DNA from: Tragulus kanchil
Lineage: Eukaryota; Chordata; Mammalia; Artiodactyla; Tragulidae
Length of the DNA: 64,000 bases
Reading direction: 5' to 3'
Assembly (NCBI GenBank): GCA_022376925.1
Contig: JAIOJX010000025.1
Span: 94,329,608-94,393,607, forward strand
The notes under the pieces are model-generated. The model did not search any database. It saw only the letters and a list, made by a program, of their open reading frames with translations, and was not told the DNA's origin. Positions within the stretch are counted from its first letter, which is position 1, and every line of letters begins with the position of its first letter. Below are positions 36,701-48,000 of this stretch, one piece after another. Both the position numbers and the translations under genes were made by a program.

Positions 36701-38440
36701 GGAAGATCATAGACAAGTCAACAGTTAAAAAGGATCAATGACTTTACAATTCCATACTGTCACTTGCATTCAGCTTCGTATACTACATACAGAAATGAGT
36801 TAGATTTCTTAATTATCGAAGGCTGTTTAGGGACATTTTACAACTTAGTATTTACATGGTTTGGACTAATACTTCACACAGTCAGATGTTCCTTAAATAT
36901 TGTATGTTGATTTGGGATGTTGTAAGGTTTAAGATATTTTCAATATTTTGCTGTCACTCTCCGTTTTTCCCCAATAAAAATATAAATTAAACTGATTTGC
37001 TTTAAACCTTTTATGTGGATGCAATCTGAAACTAATTGATTTACAACTGGTTAGAAAATCCAGTTGATAGGAATCCATCAGCCATGTGAGGTACATTGAG
37101 GCTGATGAAGCTTGTTGGAAGCATGGGTGCCTGGCCTTACCCCGCAAGGGTCAAGGTTCTGGTCTGCCCAGCCTGACCTGAGCCCACTCAGTGCTGGCAG
37201 AAGTCAAGCTCTGTGTCCCTAAACCTCGCTGAAACTTATCTTTCCTACAGTTCACTCCTTGCCTAGGTATCAACTAACTACACCTGAAAAATTAATTCCT
37301 ACTACTGCCCTAGTAGGAAATAATGTCATGGTAACATAGTGACTTTATATAATAGGCCCCCTTAGAGCTACATCCCTACAACTGCCTATGTTGAAATATT
37401 TTGAGCATTTAGTGAACAGTGAGCATCAAATAATGTAGTGATTTTTAAAACATAGAGTGAACAAACAATAAGAGTTTCCCTACTTTTACACTGTTGAGTG
37501 GAAGAGAAATTTGAAAACAGAATCCTGTATTTGTATCTCTGTATTTCTCACTCCCATCCCTACCTGTGAGGAACTCAAAGTGAGAGCTGGTAAAGCTCAA
37601 TGACTGCGAAAAGGTTCAATATTTACCAAAAAAGGGGGAGAAAGAATAATGACTAACAAAGAATCTCCTAGTACGCTGCACTAGGAAGAATAGAGAAAAT
37701 AAAAATAGTAGATAACATTAATTGATCATTCATTTAGCTCAGGCATAAATTAATTTTTCTAAATGCTCTTTTCTTGAATTAGCACATTTTAATCCCCACG
37801 AGGGAATTTCATGAAGTAGGTACAATTATTAATCTTACTATACAAATAAGGAAACAGGAGTTAGGGCATTTGCTGGAGTCATACAACTAGTACACTATGA
37901 ACCCTAGATCCTAAGCACTTATTTATTATACTGTAAGAAAGAGATCAAACCTGCATCATTTCCTTAAGAGACTCAGGCAGACACGGAGAGAAAATTCCAT
38001 TGAATGGATCACCGATTTACCTAATAGACGCAGTTATTTAGACTCCTTGAGATTGCTAAACTCATTTATAGAAGCAGATTAGTTGTCCTACTATTATGGC
38101 ATTGAGTTCAGGATGAGTTCCACGGGTTAAAAGGTAACCAATCTTTCCAGTCTTAATTTTTTTATTTTTAATGAAAGAAGCAGGAAAAAAAAAAAAAAAA
38201 ACCAACCGAGGTTACCGGAACTGTGGTAAAGATTTACATAAAACAAAGTAATGTTTTTAACAGACCCAATATGACCGTGTGCTTGAAACCTCATTTTGGT
38301 GATAACCACGTAGGTCCCAGAATAAGTGTGTGACTTTGAAGTACGACCACTGCCTTCCTGGCAACCCTGCTACAGACTCTGGTGAAAACGCAGATCACCC
38401 CCGCTTAAGTAGCAATGGTTTCGTTTGTGATTTTCAAACG
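36700..38440. other. Intergenic DNA upstream of the PYURF promoter
   Basis: Contains one MIR-like element and an A-run at 38184-38202. No duplication and no coding sequence seen. It may hold distal promoter elements, but none can be named. Confidence 0.5.
37715..37945 (+). repeat. MIR-like SINE
   Basis: TACAAATAAGGAAACAGGAG and CATACAACTAGTACACTA match a diverged MIR layout. Confidence 0.6.
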
Positions 38441-38900
38441 CTCAGGAACACCTGCAAGAGGCTCAGGAGCCTCGCAGCGAGGAAACGGAGTCTCGTGCTC
38501 GGAACGCTCTCGGAACCAAAAGCGCTGGCCTCCACCTGTCGGGGACAGCGTTTTCCGAGCACCGGGAGGCGGGGCCTGGGCGGGGCGGGGCCGCAGCGGA
38601 GGGAAGGGAAGCTGAACTCGCTGGAATCGGCTAGAGGTGACCCGGTGCCTAGGGCGCGCAGAGGCCTGGCTGCGGGTTGCCAGACCATGCTGAACGGCGT
38701 GTGCGGCCGGCTCGCCTCCGTGCTGCGAGGGATATGCGCGCCGCCGTCCGCGGTCGCCCTGAGGTGTCTGCACGCGTCCGGGTCGCGGCCGTCCGCAGAT
38801 AAGAGCGTGAAGACAGAGAAACCGCCCCGCGCCTTTGACCAGGCGTTGCTGGAGTTCCTGGTGTGTCCGCTTTCCAAGAAGCCGCTTAGGTGAGATTGAC
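38440..38900 (+). promoter_or_regulatory. PYURF: CpG-island promoter of PYURF/PIGY
   Basis: This is the only clearly CpG-dense stretch in the window. It carries overlapping GC boxes (GGGCGGGG type) at about 38566-38592, roughly 100 bases upstream of the PYURF start codon. No TATA box is evident, as expected for a housekeeping CpG-island promoter. The island covers the presumed 5' UTR and all of coding exon 1. The exact transcription start cannot be read from sequence. Sp1-type activation is inferred from the GC boxes only. Confidence 0.8.
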
Positions 38901-40502
38901 CCGCCGCGGGTTTTCCTTCGTGGCCTCTGTCGCGGGCAGTGGACAGGTGGACCGCACGGCAGTTTACAGCCATCGAGCAGCCTTCTAGGTCACTCTGGGT
39001 ATTCGCTGCCATTTTTTGGACCTGGGCCCGCCAGCTCCCACGAATCTCCCTCTGCCTTTGGGAAGGGAGGCAAATGGCCCGAGGGGAACCGAGGCCTCCG
39101 AAACCAAACCGCCGACTCTCGGGCTTGGGTCGAGGCGCTTGTAGGTTCTGCGCTGGCTGCGCATAACAATCGCCAGTTGCCGTGTTCAGTCGTGTCCTAC
39201 TTTCTGCGACCCGTTGTATTGTAACCCGCCTGGCTCCTCTGAACACGGAACTTTCCAGTCAAGAATACTGGAGTGGGTCACCATTTCCTCCTCCGGAGGA
39301 TATTCCTCACCAAGGGACCGAACCCAGATCTCCTGCTTTGCAGGCAGATTCAGCACCTGCTGAGCCACCGGAGAATCGCCAGGGGACTTTTTAAATGCAG
39401 ATTTTAAAATGGACGCTAAATGTTTCTCACGTAGAGTCAGGTTTATGAACTCTTGGAAACCCACGGCATTCAGATTTTTAAGACAATATAATGAAAAACG
39501 TAGCAGCCTCCGGATTCTTGGGAAAATGCCTGTATGATCTGAAGCATGTAGACTACGGTGTGCTGACCTTTGGCTTTTAGTCCTCGACTAAGCTTTTTTT
39601 TTTTTTAAGGGCCTTAACATTTAACCGAGTTCTTCAGGATAAACAGCTCTACTGTCTGTCTCAGGCCACTAAACCTGAACATTCGCAACACTAGTAAACA
39701 CCAAAATGTTATCAGTGGTAGTCTTTGGGTGGTAGATTGTTAGCTATCTTTATTTTCATCTTTTTCGTTTCTCTTTATTAAATATTTTCATAATGAGCAT
39801 ATTACTCATTTGGTTTTCTTAAACCTTGAAATTACCACTTGATCTGCTTTTCTGGCTAATTGTGTAAAGAGCACACTCGCAGACACATAAGCATTCTTAA
39901 GTTTCCTCATTTCTGCCCTTTATTTCTCAGTTTTGTGTACAGATTTTTCAGTGGTTTTCCTTTCAATGAATCAGTAAGGCTGCTCTATTAACCATGTATT
40001 CTAAAACAAAGAACTTGAAAATTCCTCTAGAGTCTGTTCCAGTAGTAAATTTTTTTTTTTTCCAGTAGTAAATTAACAGGGGTTGTTTGGGGTTGAAAAT
40101 AGTAATGAAGGACTATTTGGATGATAAGATCTTTTCTGACAAGTATTTCTAAAAATTAAGACATAACTTGAGGATAAAGTGAAAAAAAGGAAATAAGAGA
40201 AATTGACTTAAATGGGAACAATTAAGAGATTTATTTTCCAAGAGAAATAATTTGGCTATTACTGCTTTTAAAATGAAAAGCAGTCTAATTCTGCTTTTCT
40301 AAATCTGTGTTTAGAATTGGGTGTTACCCCATGATTCATTCTGTTTTTCTTTCCCCCCCTCAGATACGAAGCATCGACAAATGAATTGATTAATGAAGAG
40401 TTAGGAATAGCCTATCCAATTATTGATGGGATTCCTCATATGATACCACAGGCAGCTAGGATGACACATCAAAATAAGAAGCAAGAAGTGGAGCGGCATT
40501 AG
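38687..40502 (+). CDS. PYURF: PYURF (PREY), two coding exons 38687-38889 and 40364-40502
   Basis: Exon 1 (203 nt) ends in AG|GTGAGA. Exon 2 begins after a pyrimidine tract and CAG at 40361-40363. Joining them gives 113 codons plus TAG, about the usual length for this protein. Residues 1 to about 35 are Arg/Ala/Ser-rich and fit a mitochondrial presequence. The rest is the small Trm112-like (UPF0434) domain, with the motif LLEFLVCPLSKKPLRYE followed by GIAYPIIDGIPHMIP. The family acts in mitochondria as a chaperone of SAM-dependent methyltransferases for complex I assembly and coenzyme Q synthesis. The Met at 38687 is chosen by homology. The frame stays open upstream to 38330, but that part is promoter and 5' UTR. 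Both exons are intact and lie in the largest non-duplicated part of the window. Confidence 0.95.
39168..39382 (-). mobile_element. Bov-tA SINE in PYURF intron
   Basis: A - strand copy flanked by the direct repeat AATCGCCAG (39168 and 39374), about 280 bp downstream of the exon 1 donor. It does not touch the splice sites. Confidence 0.9.
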
Positions 40503-40595
40503 ATCACACTTAAAAACAATACACACAACTAAATACTCTAAATACCATCTACCTTTTAAAAAGTCAGAGTGGCAGGTAATAAGTGGAGAATAAGA

Positions 40596-40811
40596 ATGTT
40601 TCTGTCTCTTCCTACGTTGACTGTCCTTATTCCACTGGTATCTTTAGCAGGACTGTTTTACTCGGCCTCTGTGGAAGAAAACTTCCCGCAGGGCTGCACT
40701 AGTACAACCAGCCTGTGCTTTTACAGTCTGCTCTTGCCAATCACCATACCTGTTTATGTGTTCTTCCACCTTTGGACTTGGATGGGAATCAAACTCTTCA
40801 GGCATAATTAA
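40596..40811 (+). CDS. PIGY: PIGY, GPI-GlcNAc transferase subunit Y
   Basis: This is a 71-codon intact ORF in the terminal exon shared with PYURF, starting 93 nt after the PYURF stop. The protein has two hydrophobic segments, about residues 4-23 and 42-62. They are separated by a short polar loop containing VEENFPQGC, and the protein ends in a basic tail (KLFRHN). PIGY is a subunit of the ER-membrane complex that transfers GlcNAc to phosphatidylinositol in the first step of GPI-anchor synthesis, where it contacts PIGA. No ATG occurs between the PYURF stop and this start, which suits reinitiation on a bicistronic mRNA. A nine-codon upstream extension begins with GTG and is not used here. The reading is identical or nearly identical to known mammalian PIGY. 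Confidence 0.96.
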   Translation: MFLSLPTLTVLIPLVSLAGLFYSASVEENFPQGCTSTTSLCFYSLLLPITIPVYVFFHLWTWMGIKLFRHN

Positions 40812-41201
40812 CGCAACCAGAGCCAAGTTGGTATATCCCAATGATATGCTTGAATGCCTGTCTGAAAGCTCGACTACATGGAAATACTGGAAACCCACTT
40901 AATTTGCAGGAAGGATGCTTCACCTAGCTTTTGTCAGAGGTCTAGGACTATGGGAGCCTTTTTTCTGAAGGTTCTCATTTATATCTGGGGTGTAAGAAGA
41001 AACATTTCAACAAAGTGTCTTGTTAGATATTAACTGCCCTAACCACGACCTGATAACTTATCCCACTCATAATTAAAAGTTACTAATTTGAAATTTTATG
41101 TTTGTTTGACGTTCACAGTCTTTGGTAAAGTCACATGTTAAGAATGACTGAAATAATTCAGCTGTAGAGAAATGCATTTGAACTACTGTGATATAAACTA
41201 T

Positions 41202-41207
41202 AATAAA
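41202..41207 (+). terminator. PIGY: Probable polyadenylation signal of PYURF-PIGY
   Basis: An AATAAA hexamer lies about 390 nt after the PIGY stop, and further A/T-rich AATAAA motifs follow at about 41300-41310. It is the first canonical signal after the coding region. Which signal is used cannot be decided from sequence. Confidence 0.5.
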
Positions 41208-41209
41208 AT

Positions 41210-42670
41210 GGAAATTTCATGGACTTGCCCAAAATTCTGAGTTTGTAAAAACACATTCTTTTTTAAGCATTAAGTGCTTACATTAATTTTAAGAAAATAA
41301 TAAATAAAAATATATAGACAATTTTCATAAAGCAATTTGCAATTTTGTGGTTTTTTCCCCTCCTTTGGTCAAAAGAGTGATTCTAAGGGAAAATGTAAAA
41401 TATTCTGAGTTTCAAAGTGTAGGCTATCTATAGAGACACTTGATAGCCAAAGCAGAAACATTTCCCAGGAAAGTATGTGCTTCTTGGGGTTTAAAAATGG
41501 GATTGAAAGACTTGCAAATAGCTGATTGTGTCCTACAGAATTGAGTATTATGAGTCACATTTCAGTTCATTTTCCTGCTACAGGAGACCTATTTAGCAAT
41601 ACTAAGGGTATGAGCACTTGACACACTAATAGTTTCTGACTTGACAGAACTTTCAACAAGACTGATTAGTATAATAATAGTTTCCGAGGTGTAACACAAA
41701 TGTTTCAGTAGTTACCCCAAATAAATCAATGAACTGAATATAACTTTAACTGGTTCTTAATAGAATCTTAAAGCAGTTTAATAGTTTTAGACAGTGATTC
41801 TTCCCTTCCAAAAGAAAATTAAAGCGAGGTTGGATGTGTTTTATAATACATTAGTTCAATATATATACTGTAGTTCAAGTCTTATTTTAAAAATTACGCT
41901 GGAATAAACAATGCAGAAGACTGAATAGAGGGACCCATCTCTTATGGAAATGGCATTACTGTTCTTTTTAATTTGCTCTAAACTTTTTAATTTGCTCTAA
42001 ACCTCGCTATGGTTAGTGTAAATTCAACAATTATGCTGATAAAATGTATGCTAAAACTAAGCATTTTACCATACTGGAGGAAACTGAGGAGCATATCCCT
42101 AGGGGACCACAGTATTAACTCCTTCCTTTCACTAGTATTTATTTAGCAGTCACTTCAGACTACACTAGGTAGTTATAAACATATTACGTAAAATCTCATA
42201 ATCTAAGGGGTAGGGTAGGTAATATAACCATTTTACAGATGAGGAAACAAACACACACAAATTAACGGTTTACCCAGAGTACCACCTATCAATGAAGCGT
42301 TGGTCTGTCTTCTCAATCGCTGTACAGTACTGCTTTGTTTTGAGGATACTCATACTTTCTATTTTCAGGAAAGATAGAATTGAGGTATCGGGCTTTAATT
42401 CTTACTCAAGACCGATGCCCTTTTGTTTTCCTTAATACTATATATTGTTGCACTGTAAACCGACCATGGGAATGCTGCCCAATTCTTTCACTAATTGGGA
42501 GTCTTCCCCACTCATTCTTCCCGCTGCCAATAATTAGCTGACTTCACAGCAGCAAAGGGACCTCTTCCTCCTCAGAGCCTCTTAGCAAGACTTCCCTACT
42601 GTCCTCACCGCATCACTGACTGATCATCTTTTACTACTGCGTAAGCGCCTTGCCACCAGCTTTCTAAGTG
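41210..42670. other. PIGY-HERC5 intergenic DNA
   Basis: Single-copy AT-rich sequence with one MIR. No coding signal. Confidence 0.5.
42115..42325 (+). repeat. MIR SINE
   Basis: CATTTTACAGATGAGGAAAC is a well-kept MIR core motif, with diverged flanks. Confidence 0.75.
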
Positions 42671-42673
42671 GGG

Positions 42674-42758
42674 ATTTTCCACCCTGAAGAAGCAAGAAAG
42701 GACTTGGTGTGACCTACTTTCCCTTTTCATTTTCTTCCATTCTGCAGAGTGAGCTTTT
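42674..42758 (+). repeat. Local ~85-bp repeat, copy 1 (copy 2 at 48799-48883)
   Basis: GATTTTCCACCCTGA through CTGCAGAGTGAGCTTTT recurs 6.1 kb away at about 90% identity by eye, outside the 1.1-kb duplications. Possibly a short low-copy element or LTR piece; unclassified. Confidence 0.6.
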
Positions 42759-42954
42759 GGTGACACCAGCTTCCAAGCCTGGTAGGTGTTTTAAATGAGA
42801 CAGAGAATACAAAATTATCTGTTACAGCCAAGAGCCACAGTAGATTCTTACCACTATGTGTAGTTGTGGAGAGAAAGACCTGTCCCCTTCTCTTAAGTTT
42901 TGTCCAACTTAATAAAAGTCTCCATTTGGAAGTGACTGCTGTCTTCCACACAGG

Positions 42955-42966
42955 CCACTAGGTGGC
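42955..42966 (+). promoter_or_regulatory. CTCF-like motif between PIGY and HERC5
   Basis: CCACTAGGTGGC matches the CTCF core CCASYAGRKGGC at every position. It lies between the convergent 3' ends of PIGY and HERC5. Its orientation is opposite to the motif at 34797, so the pair points outward from the PYURF-PIGY unit. Confidence 0.45.
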
Positions 42967-43494
42967 ACTCTAAGCCAACTCATGGGACCGCTGGCAGGTA
43001 AGCTCTCAGAAGCTGAAAAAGAGACTGTAGTTGGGACATGGAACTAGATAGCAGTATCGCACAAACTTATTAATTCACTCTCATGAGATGTACTGGACAG
43101 CCATGAGAGCTGCAGTGAATCCCGAGAAATTATGGAATAACCCAGAGAGGGTGGTGGAACTGAAGACAAATGAGGAAGCAGCAGGGGTAGGAGTGGCATG
43201 AGATATTCCAAGCAGAAGAAAAACCACGCGTAAAAACAAGGACTGGCCCTCGAGGAAACTGACCTAGTCACAGTGACTGGAACATGGTACACTATGTGTG
43301 CAGGGCAGTGGTGGGAGACCAAGAGGCACACCAGAATAGATGTGAGGGCTAGAATAACAGTGTTGGTAAAATAGGACCTCACTGCCTATTTTTAAAATTG
43401 TTTTGCTATATGCAGCTGATAAATACTATGTTTCTTTTTCCTAGAAATAGAAAAAAAAAAGCACATTCAAATATATCAGGGTTTTGTGTGTTAC

Positions 43495-43612
43495 ACTAAT
43501 AGCCACCAGTCACATGTAGACATTGAGCACTTGAAATGTGGCTAGTATGACTGAGGAACTGAATTTTAAATCTCATTTTAAATAACTACAAATTACAGGA
43601 CAGTATACGTTG
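43495..43612. mobile_element. Old DNA-transposon-like repeat
   Basis: Contains the typical phrase GAGCACTTGAAATGTGGCTA followed by CTGAGGAACTGAATTTTAAA. Non-autonomous and fragmentary; family not resolved. Confidence 0.45.
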
Positions 43613-43721
43613 ATACTTTCTCCCACTACCAATGAAGTTATTTCTCCAAAATTCTTCAACAACTAAACCTAATCTACAGTAGGGGGTCCCATCTTTTTCA
43701 ACAGTGCAGACCTATCTTGGT

Positions 43722-43949
43722 TTGTGTGTGCGTGCTAAGTCACTTCAGTCATGTCCGACTATGTGACACTGTGGACTGTAGGCCGCCAGGCTCCTCTGTC
43801 CATGGGATTATCCAGGCAAAAATACTGGAGTTGGGTTGCTATGTCCTCTTTCAGAGGATCTTTCAGACCTCAGGGATTGAACCGGGTCTCCTGAGTCTTC
43901 TGCATTGGCAGGTGGGTTCTTTACCACTAGCTCCATCTGAAAAGCCCAT
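43722..43949 (-). mobile_element. Bov-tA SINE between PIGY and HERC5
   Basis: A - strand copy with GTCCGACTATGTGAC and AATACTGGAGTTGG core. ATCTTGGTTT/ATCTAGGTTT on the two sides is the probable target duplication. Confidence 0.88.
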
Positions 43950-44777
43950 CTAGGTTTCTAGCTTTACAGAAAGTTCTACTGGACACTGCTGATCTAGATA
44001 TAGGGAACCCAGCTTAGAAAGGAAGAGCCTGAACTAAAGAACTGGCAGTGGGCTTAGATGGACAGAGAATTGTCAAAACCTGACTGATTTTTTTTAAATG
44101 TTGGGGGGTGAATAAGAGGAAGGAAGGGAAGATGGTTGAAGGAGGCATTAGTGGTATCGTTTTAAGCTGAAGAATACAGAAAAAAGGTTCATCTTCTTAA
44201 AGACGTTGAGATGAAGGAACTGAGACAAGCAGGTAGACACAGGCTATGTAGAAAAATGGCTGTGGCGCTAGATCCTCTCAGTTCCTGTTGGGCAGAGATA
44301 AGAGCAATCTGGGTACCATCAGCATGGAATGAATATCTGATGCCACAGCAACAAGAAGGAATATGTGTAGAGTGAGAAAAGATGACTACTCTAGCCCTTA
44401 GGAAAGCAGTCATGAAAAAAGAAAGCCTAGCAGCTCATGAGAGTTTTGAGAAGAAAGGAGTCAGTAGTTTCAAATGCAATAAATATATTTTAAGATGGAA
44501 ATGGGCAAGCTTCTACAGAAATCTGCAACAAGAAAGTCATCTAGTTAACTAGAGCAGTTTGAGAGGGAGAAGAATCACTTAAGCCCTGGACAACTACCCA
44601 GGCGTTTATGAGAAAAAAAAAAACAAAACCCTTGTCTCTGTGTTTCAGGTCATCTTGTTTTAACAGCCTAATCTGTATCATTACCAATACACCTGACAAG
44701 CAAAAACAGGGATTCTAAAAAAGCTGGTAAACATACTGAACAGTAAGCAAGACTTTTATGTTAATTTTTAAGTTAAT

Positions 44778-44783
44778 TTTATT
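44778..44783 (-). terminator. HERC5: Possible HERC5 polyadenylation signal
   Basis: AATAAA on the - strand lies about 45 nt past the TGA, in A/T-rich DNA, and is repeated at 45876-45881 in the duplicate. The implied 3' UTR is short, so a more distal signal is possible. Confidence 0.35.
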
Positions 44784-44825
44784 TTTGAAAATATTCACCC
44801 CAAAGGGTAAAGAGTGTGAGGTAGG

Positions 44826-45028
44826 TCAGACAAATCCTCTGTTGTTGATGGCTGCTTGAAGTGCTTCTTCAACTCTTTCCATGGTAGAATATTTAGGGAG
44901 GTAGAGGACATTAAGATGAGTATGTGCTCTTATGGGATCTTTTTCATTCAAGTTTTCAGGACAGCGAAATGTTATTTTCATGTTCTTTAAACCTTTTACT
45001 TGAATTCTGTCAGTTCCTGTAAGAAACA
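44826..45028 (-). CDS. HERC5: HERC5 last coding exon A, duplicate copy
   Basis: This is the second copy of the terminal exon, offset by 1098 bp, with the same acceptor, reading frame, His at the catalytic position and stop codon. It is likely an assembly duplicate. Confidence 0.65.
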
Positions 45029-48000
45029 CTGAAAAAAGAAAATGAAAAATGAGTGATCTGCTTCACAGAGGCCAGAACATATATACAGAGAATGTGTTTA
45101 TTCAGAAACACTCATTGAGTGCAGTCTACTGGAGTCTAAGAGCCCGCAGCTTACGGTCTGGCTGGGAAAACCAGGAAAAATTGGATTTTTTTTAAATGTT
45201 GGGGGGTGAATAAGAGGAAGGAAGGGAAGATGGTTGAAGGAGGCATTAGTGGTATCGTTTTAAGCTGAAGAATACAGAAAAAAGGTTCATCTTCTTAAAG
45301 ACGTTGAGATGAAGGAACTGAGACAAGCAGGTAGACACAGGCTATGTAGAAAAATGGCTGTGGCGCTAGATCCTCTCAGTTCCTGTTGGGCAGAGATAAG
45401 AGCAATCTGGGTACCATCAGCATGGAATGAATATCTGATGCCACAGCAACAAGAAGGAATATGTGTAGAGTGAGAAAAGATGACTACTCTAGCCCTTAGG
45501 AAAGCAGTCATGAAAAAAGAAAGCCTAGCAGCTCATGAGAGTTTTGAGAAGAAAGGAGTCAGTAGTTTCAAATGCAATAAATATATTTTAAGATGGAAAT
45601 GGGCAAGCTTCTACAGAAATCTGCAACAAGAAAGTCATCTAGTTAACTAGAGCAGTTTGAGAGGGAGAAGAATCACTTAAGCCCTGGACAACTACCCAGG
45701 CGTTTATGAGAAAAAAAAAAACAAAACCCTTGTCTCTGTGTTTCAGGTCATCTTGTTTTAACAGCCTAATCTGTATCATTACCAATACACCTGACAAGCA
45801 AAAACAGGGATTCTAAAAAAGCTGGTAAACATACTGAACAGTAAGCAAGACTTTTATGTTAATTTTTAAGTTAATTTTATTTTTGAAAATATTCACCCCA
45901 AAGGGTAAAGAGTGTGAGGTAGGTCAGACAAATCCTCTGTTGTTGATGGCTGCTTGAAGTGCTTCTTCAACTCTTTCCATGGTAGAATATTTAGGGAGGT
46001 AGAGGACATTAAGATGAGTATGTGCTCTTATGGGATCTTTTTCATTCAAGTTTTCAGGACAGCGAAATGTTATTTTCATGTTCTTTAAACCTTTTACTTG
46101 AATTCTGTCAGTTCCTGTAAGAAACACTGAAAAAAGAAAATGAAAAATGAGTGATCTGCTTCACAGAGGCCAGAACATATATACAGAGAATGTGTTTATT
46201 CAGAAACACTCATTGAGTGCAGTCTACTGAGTCCTAGACTGCATTAGGGACCAGTGTTAGGACAAAGTCTGACACAGAGTCACTGCCCTCAAGCAGCTTA
46301 CGGTCTGGCTGGGAACATTAAATTCTTGGGCAGGAAAAGATAAACAACAAGAGGAAGATAAAAAGGATGTAAGACAGCCACACAAGGTGCCAAGGGATTA
46401 TTAATTACTCTGAGCGTAAATGCTGTGGTTCAAAGCAGGGAGAGAGAATCAAGCTGGGATGACCAGAAGAACTTTTGGAGAGTTTGGAATTAAATTGAAC
46501 CTTTAAGGAGAGAAAGGTTTATAGTGGCAACAAGGAGGCAGGTGAAGGTTCAAGGCACAGAAGGAGAAAGCTGGAGGTGGGAACGCACAGACAAAGCAAC
46601 TGCTTGGCTGGAACAAAGATTACCTATAAGAGTTAAGACCAGAAGTAGGTTGGGCTTATGAAGTCTGAATACCTCCAACATCCATGTTACCCAAAGGAAA
46701 AAAAGAGTAAGAAGATAAATATTTCTCAAAAATAAGTAAAGAAATTAAGAAAATGAGAGAGGCAGTCATTAAACACCAAGTAGGTATAAAACAGATCAGT
46801 CTGAAGGCTACCTAAAATAGTGGAGACAAGTGACAGTGCACAGCTTGGCTCATCCCATGGGGCCTGGGTGACTGAATGATGATACAACTACAGGAGAAGT
46901 CTCAATACTTATCTCAAAGAAGACAAATTTAGAACAGTCAGAACTGAAAATGACAAGGAAAAGACCTATATTCACATTTATTTCTTATACTGGGACAACC
47001 CGGTATAAAGGACATTTCACTGGACAATGAGTGACTCTGACACCATGATTTGTTGCAAATGATACCCATAACCAACAAGATTTCCTTATCCCACAAAAAA
47101 GATGTAAGATTACAGATCTCCTCCTTATGTAACACTCACCAAGGAATTTTTTCTTTTCCTCCAGAGTCAATTTGTGTAAAGCCTTCCAAAACATCACTAT
47201 GGTGGGATGTGAACTGTCGTATCCATGTTCATAAAGTGCATTCTGGAGAAAGATGCAAAACAAATATTCAAGAAAAAAACCAAAATTTCAATTCAAACCA
47301 CTTGGCCTTTATGATGTACCTTTTCAAAAGTTTCCCAGTCATAATCAGTTTAAAAACCAAAAAATAGTCTACTGAGTCCTAGACTGCATTAGGGACCAGT
47401 GTTAGGACAAAGTCTGACACAGAGTCACTGCCCTCAAGCAGCTTACGGTCTGGCTGGGAACATTAAATTCTTGGGCAGGAAAAGATAAACAACAAGAGGA
47501 AGATAAAAAGGATGTAAGACAGCCACACAAGGTGCCAAGGGATTATTAATTACTCTGAGCGTAAATGCTGTGGTTCAAAGCAGGGAGAGAGAATCAAGCT
47601 GGGATGACCAGAAGAACTTTTGGAGAGTTTGGAATTAAATTGAACCTTTAAGGAGAGAAAGGTTTATAGTGGCAACAAGGAGGCAGGTGAAGGTTCAAGG
47701 CACAGAAGGAGAAAGCTGGAGGTGGGAACGCACAGACAAAGCAACTGCTTGGCTGGAACAAAGATTACCTATAAGAGTTAAGACCAGAAGTAGGTTGGGC
47801 TTATGAAGTCTGAATACCTCCAACATCCATGTTACCCAAAGGAAAAAAAGAGTAAGAAGATAAATATTTCTCAAAAATAAGTAAAGAAATTAAGAAAATG
47901 AGAGAGGCAGTCATTAAACACCAAGTAGGTATAAAACAGATCAGTCTGAAGGCTACCTAAAATAGTGGAGACAAGTGACAGTGCACAGCTTGGCTCATCC

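Larger units (their letters stand above)
44086..46315. repeat. Tandem duplication D13 (44086-45168 / 45184-46315)
   Basis: Offset 1098. It includes the last HERC5 exon. The left copy has a deletion of about 50 bp near 45130-45150 at its end. Confidence 0.95.

Noticed and set aside
38330..38686. Open frame upstream of the PYURF start, giving a 187-aa protein
   Set aside because: It lies in the GC-rich promoter/5' UTR. Homology to PYURF starts at the Met at 38687, and that gives the expected 113-residue product.
38434..39246. 270-codon open frame on the - strand across the CpG island
   Set aside because: It is the antisense shadow of a stop-poor GC-rich promoter and exon. It has no recognisable domain and runs into a Bov-tA SINE.
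40569..40595. Nine-residue N-terminal extension of PIGY
   Set aside because: It begins with GTG and is not part of the conserved 71-residue protein.
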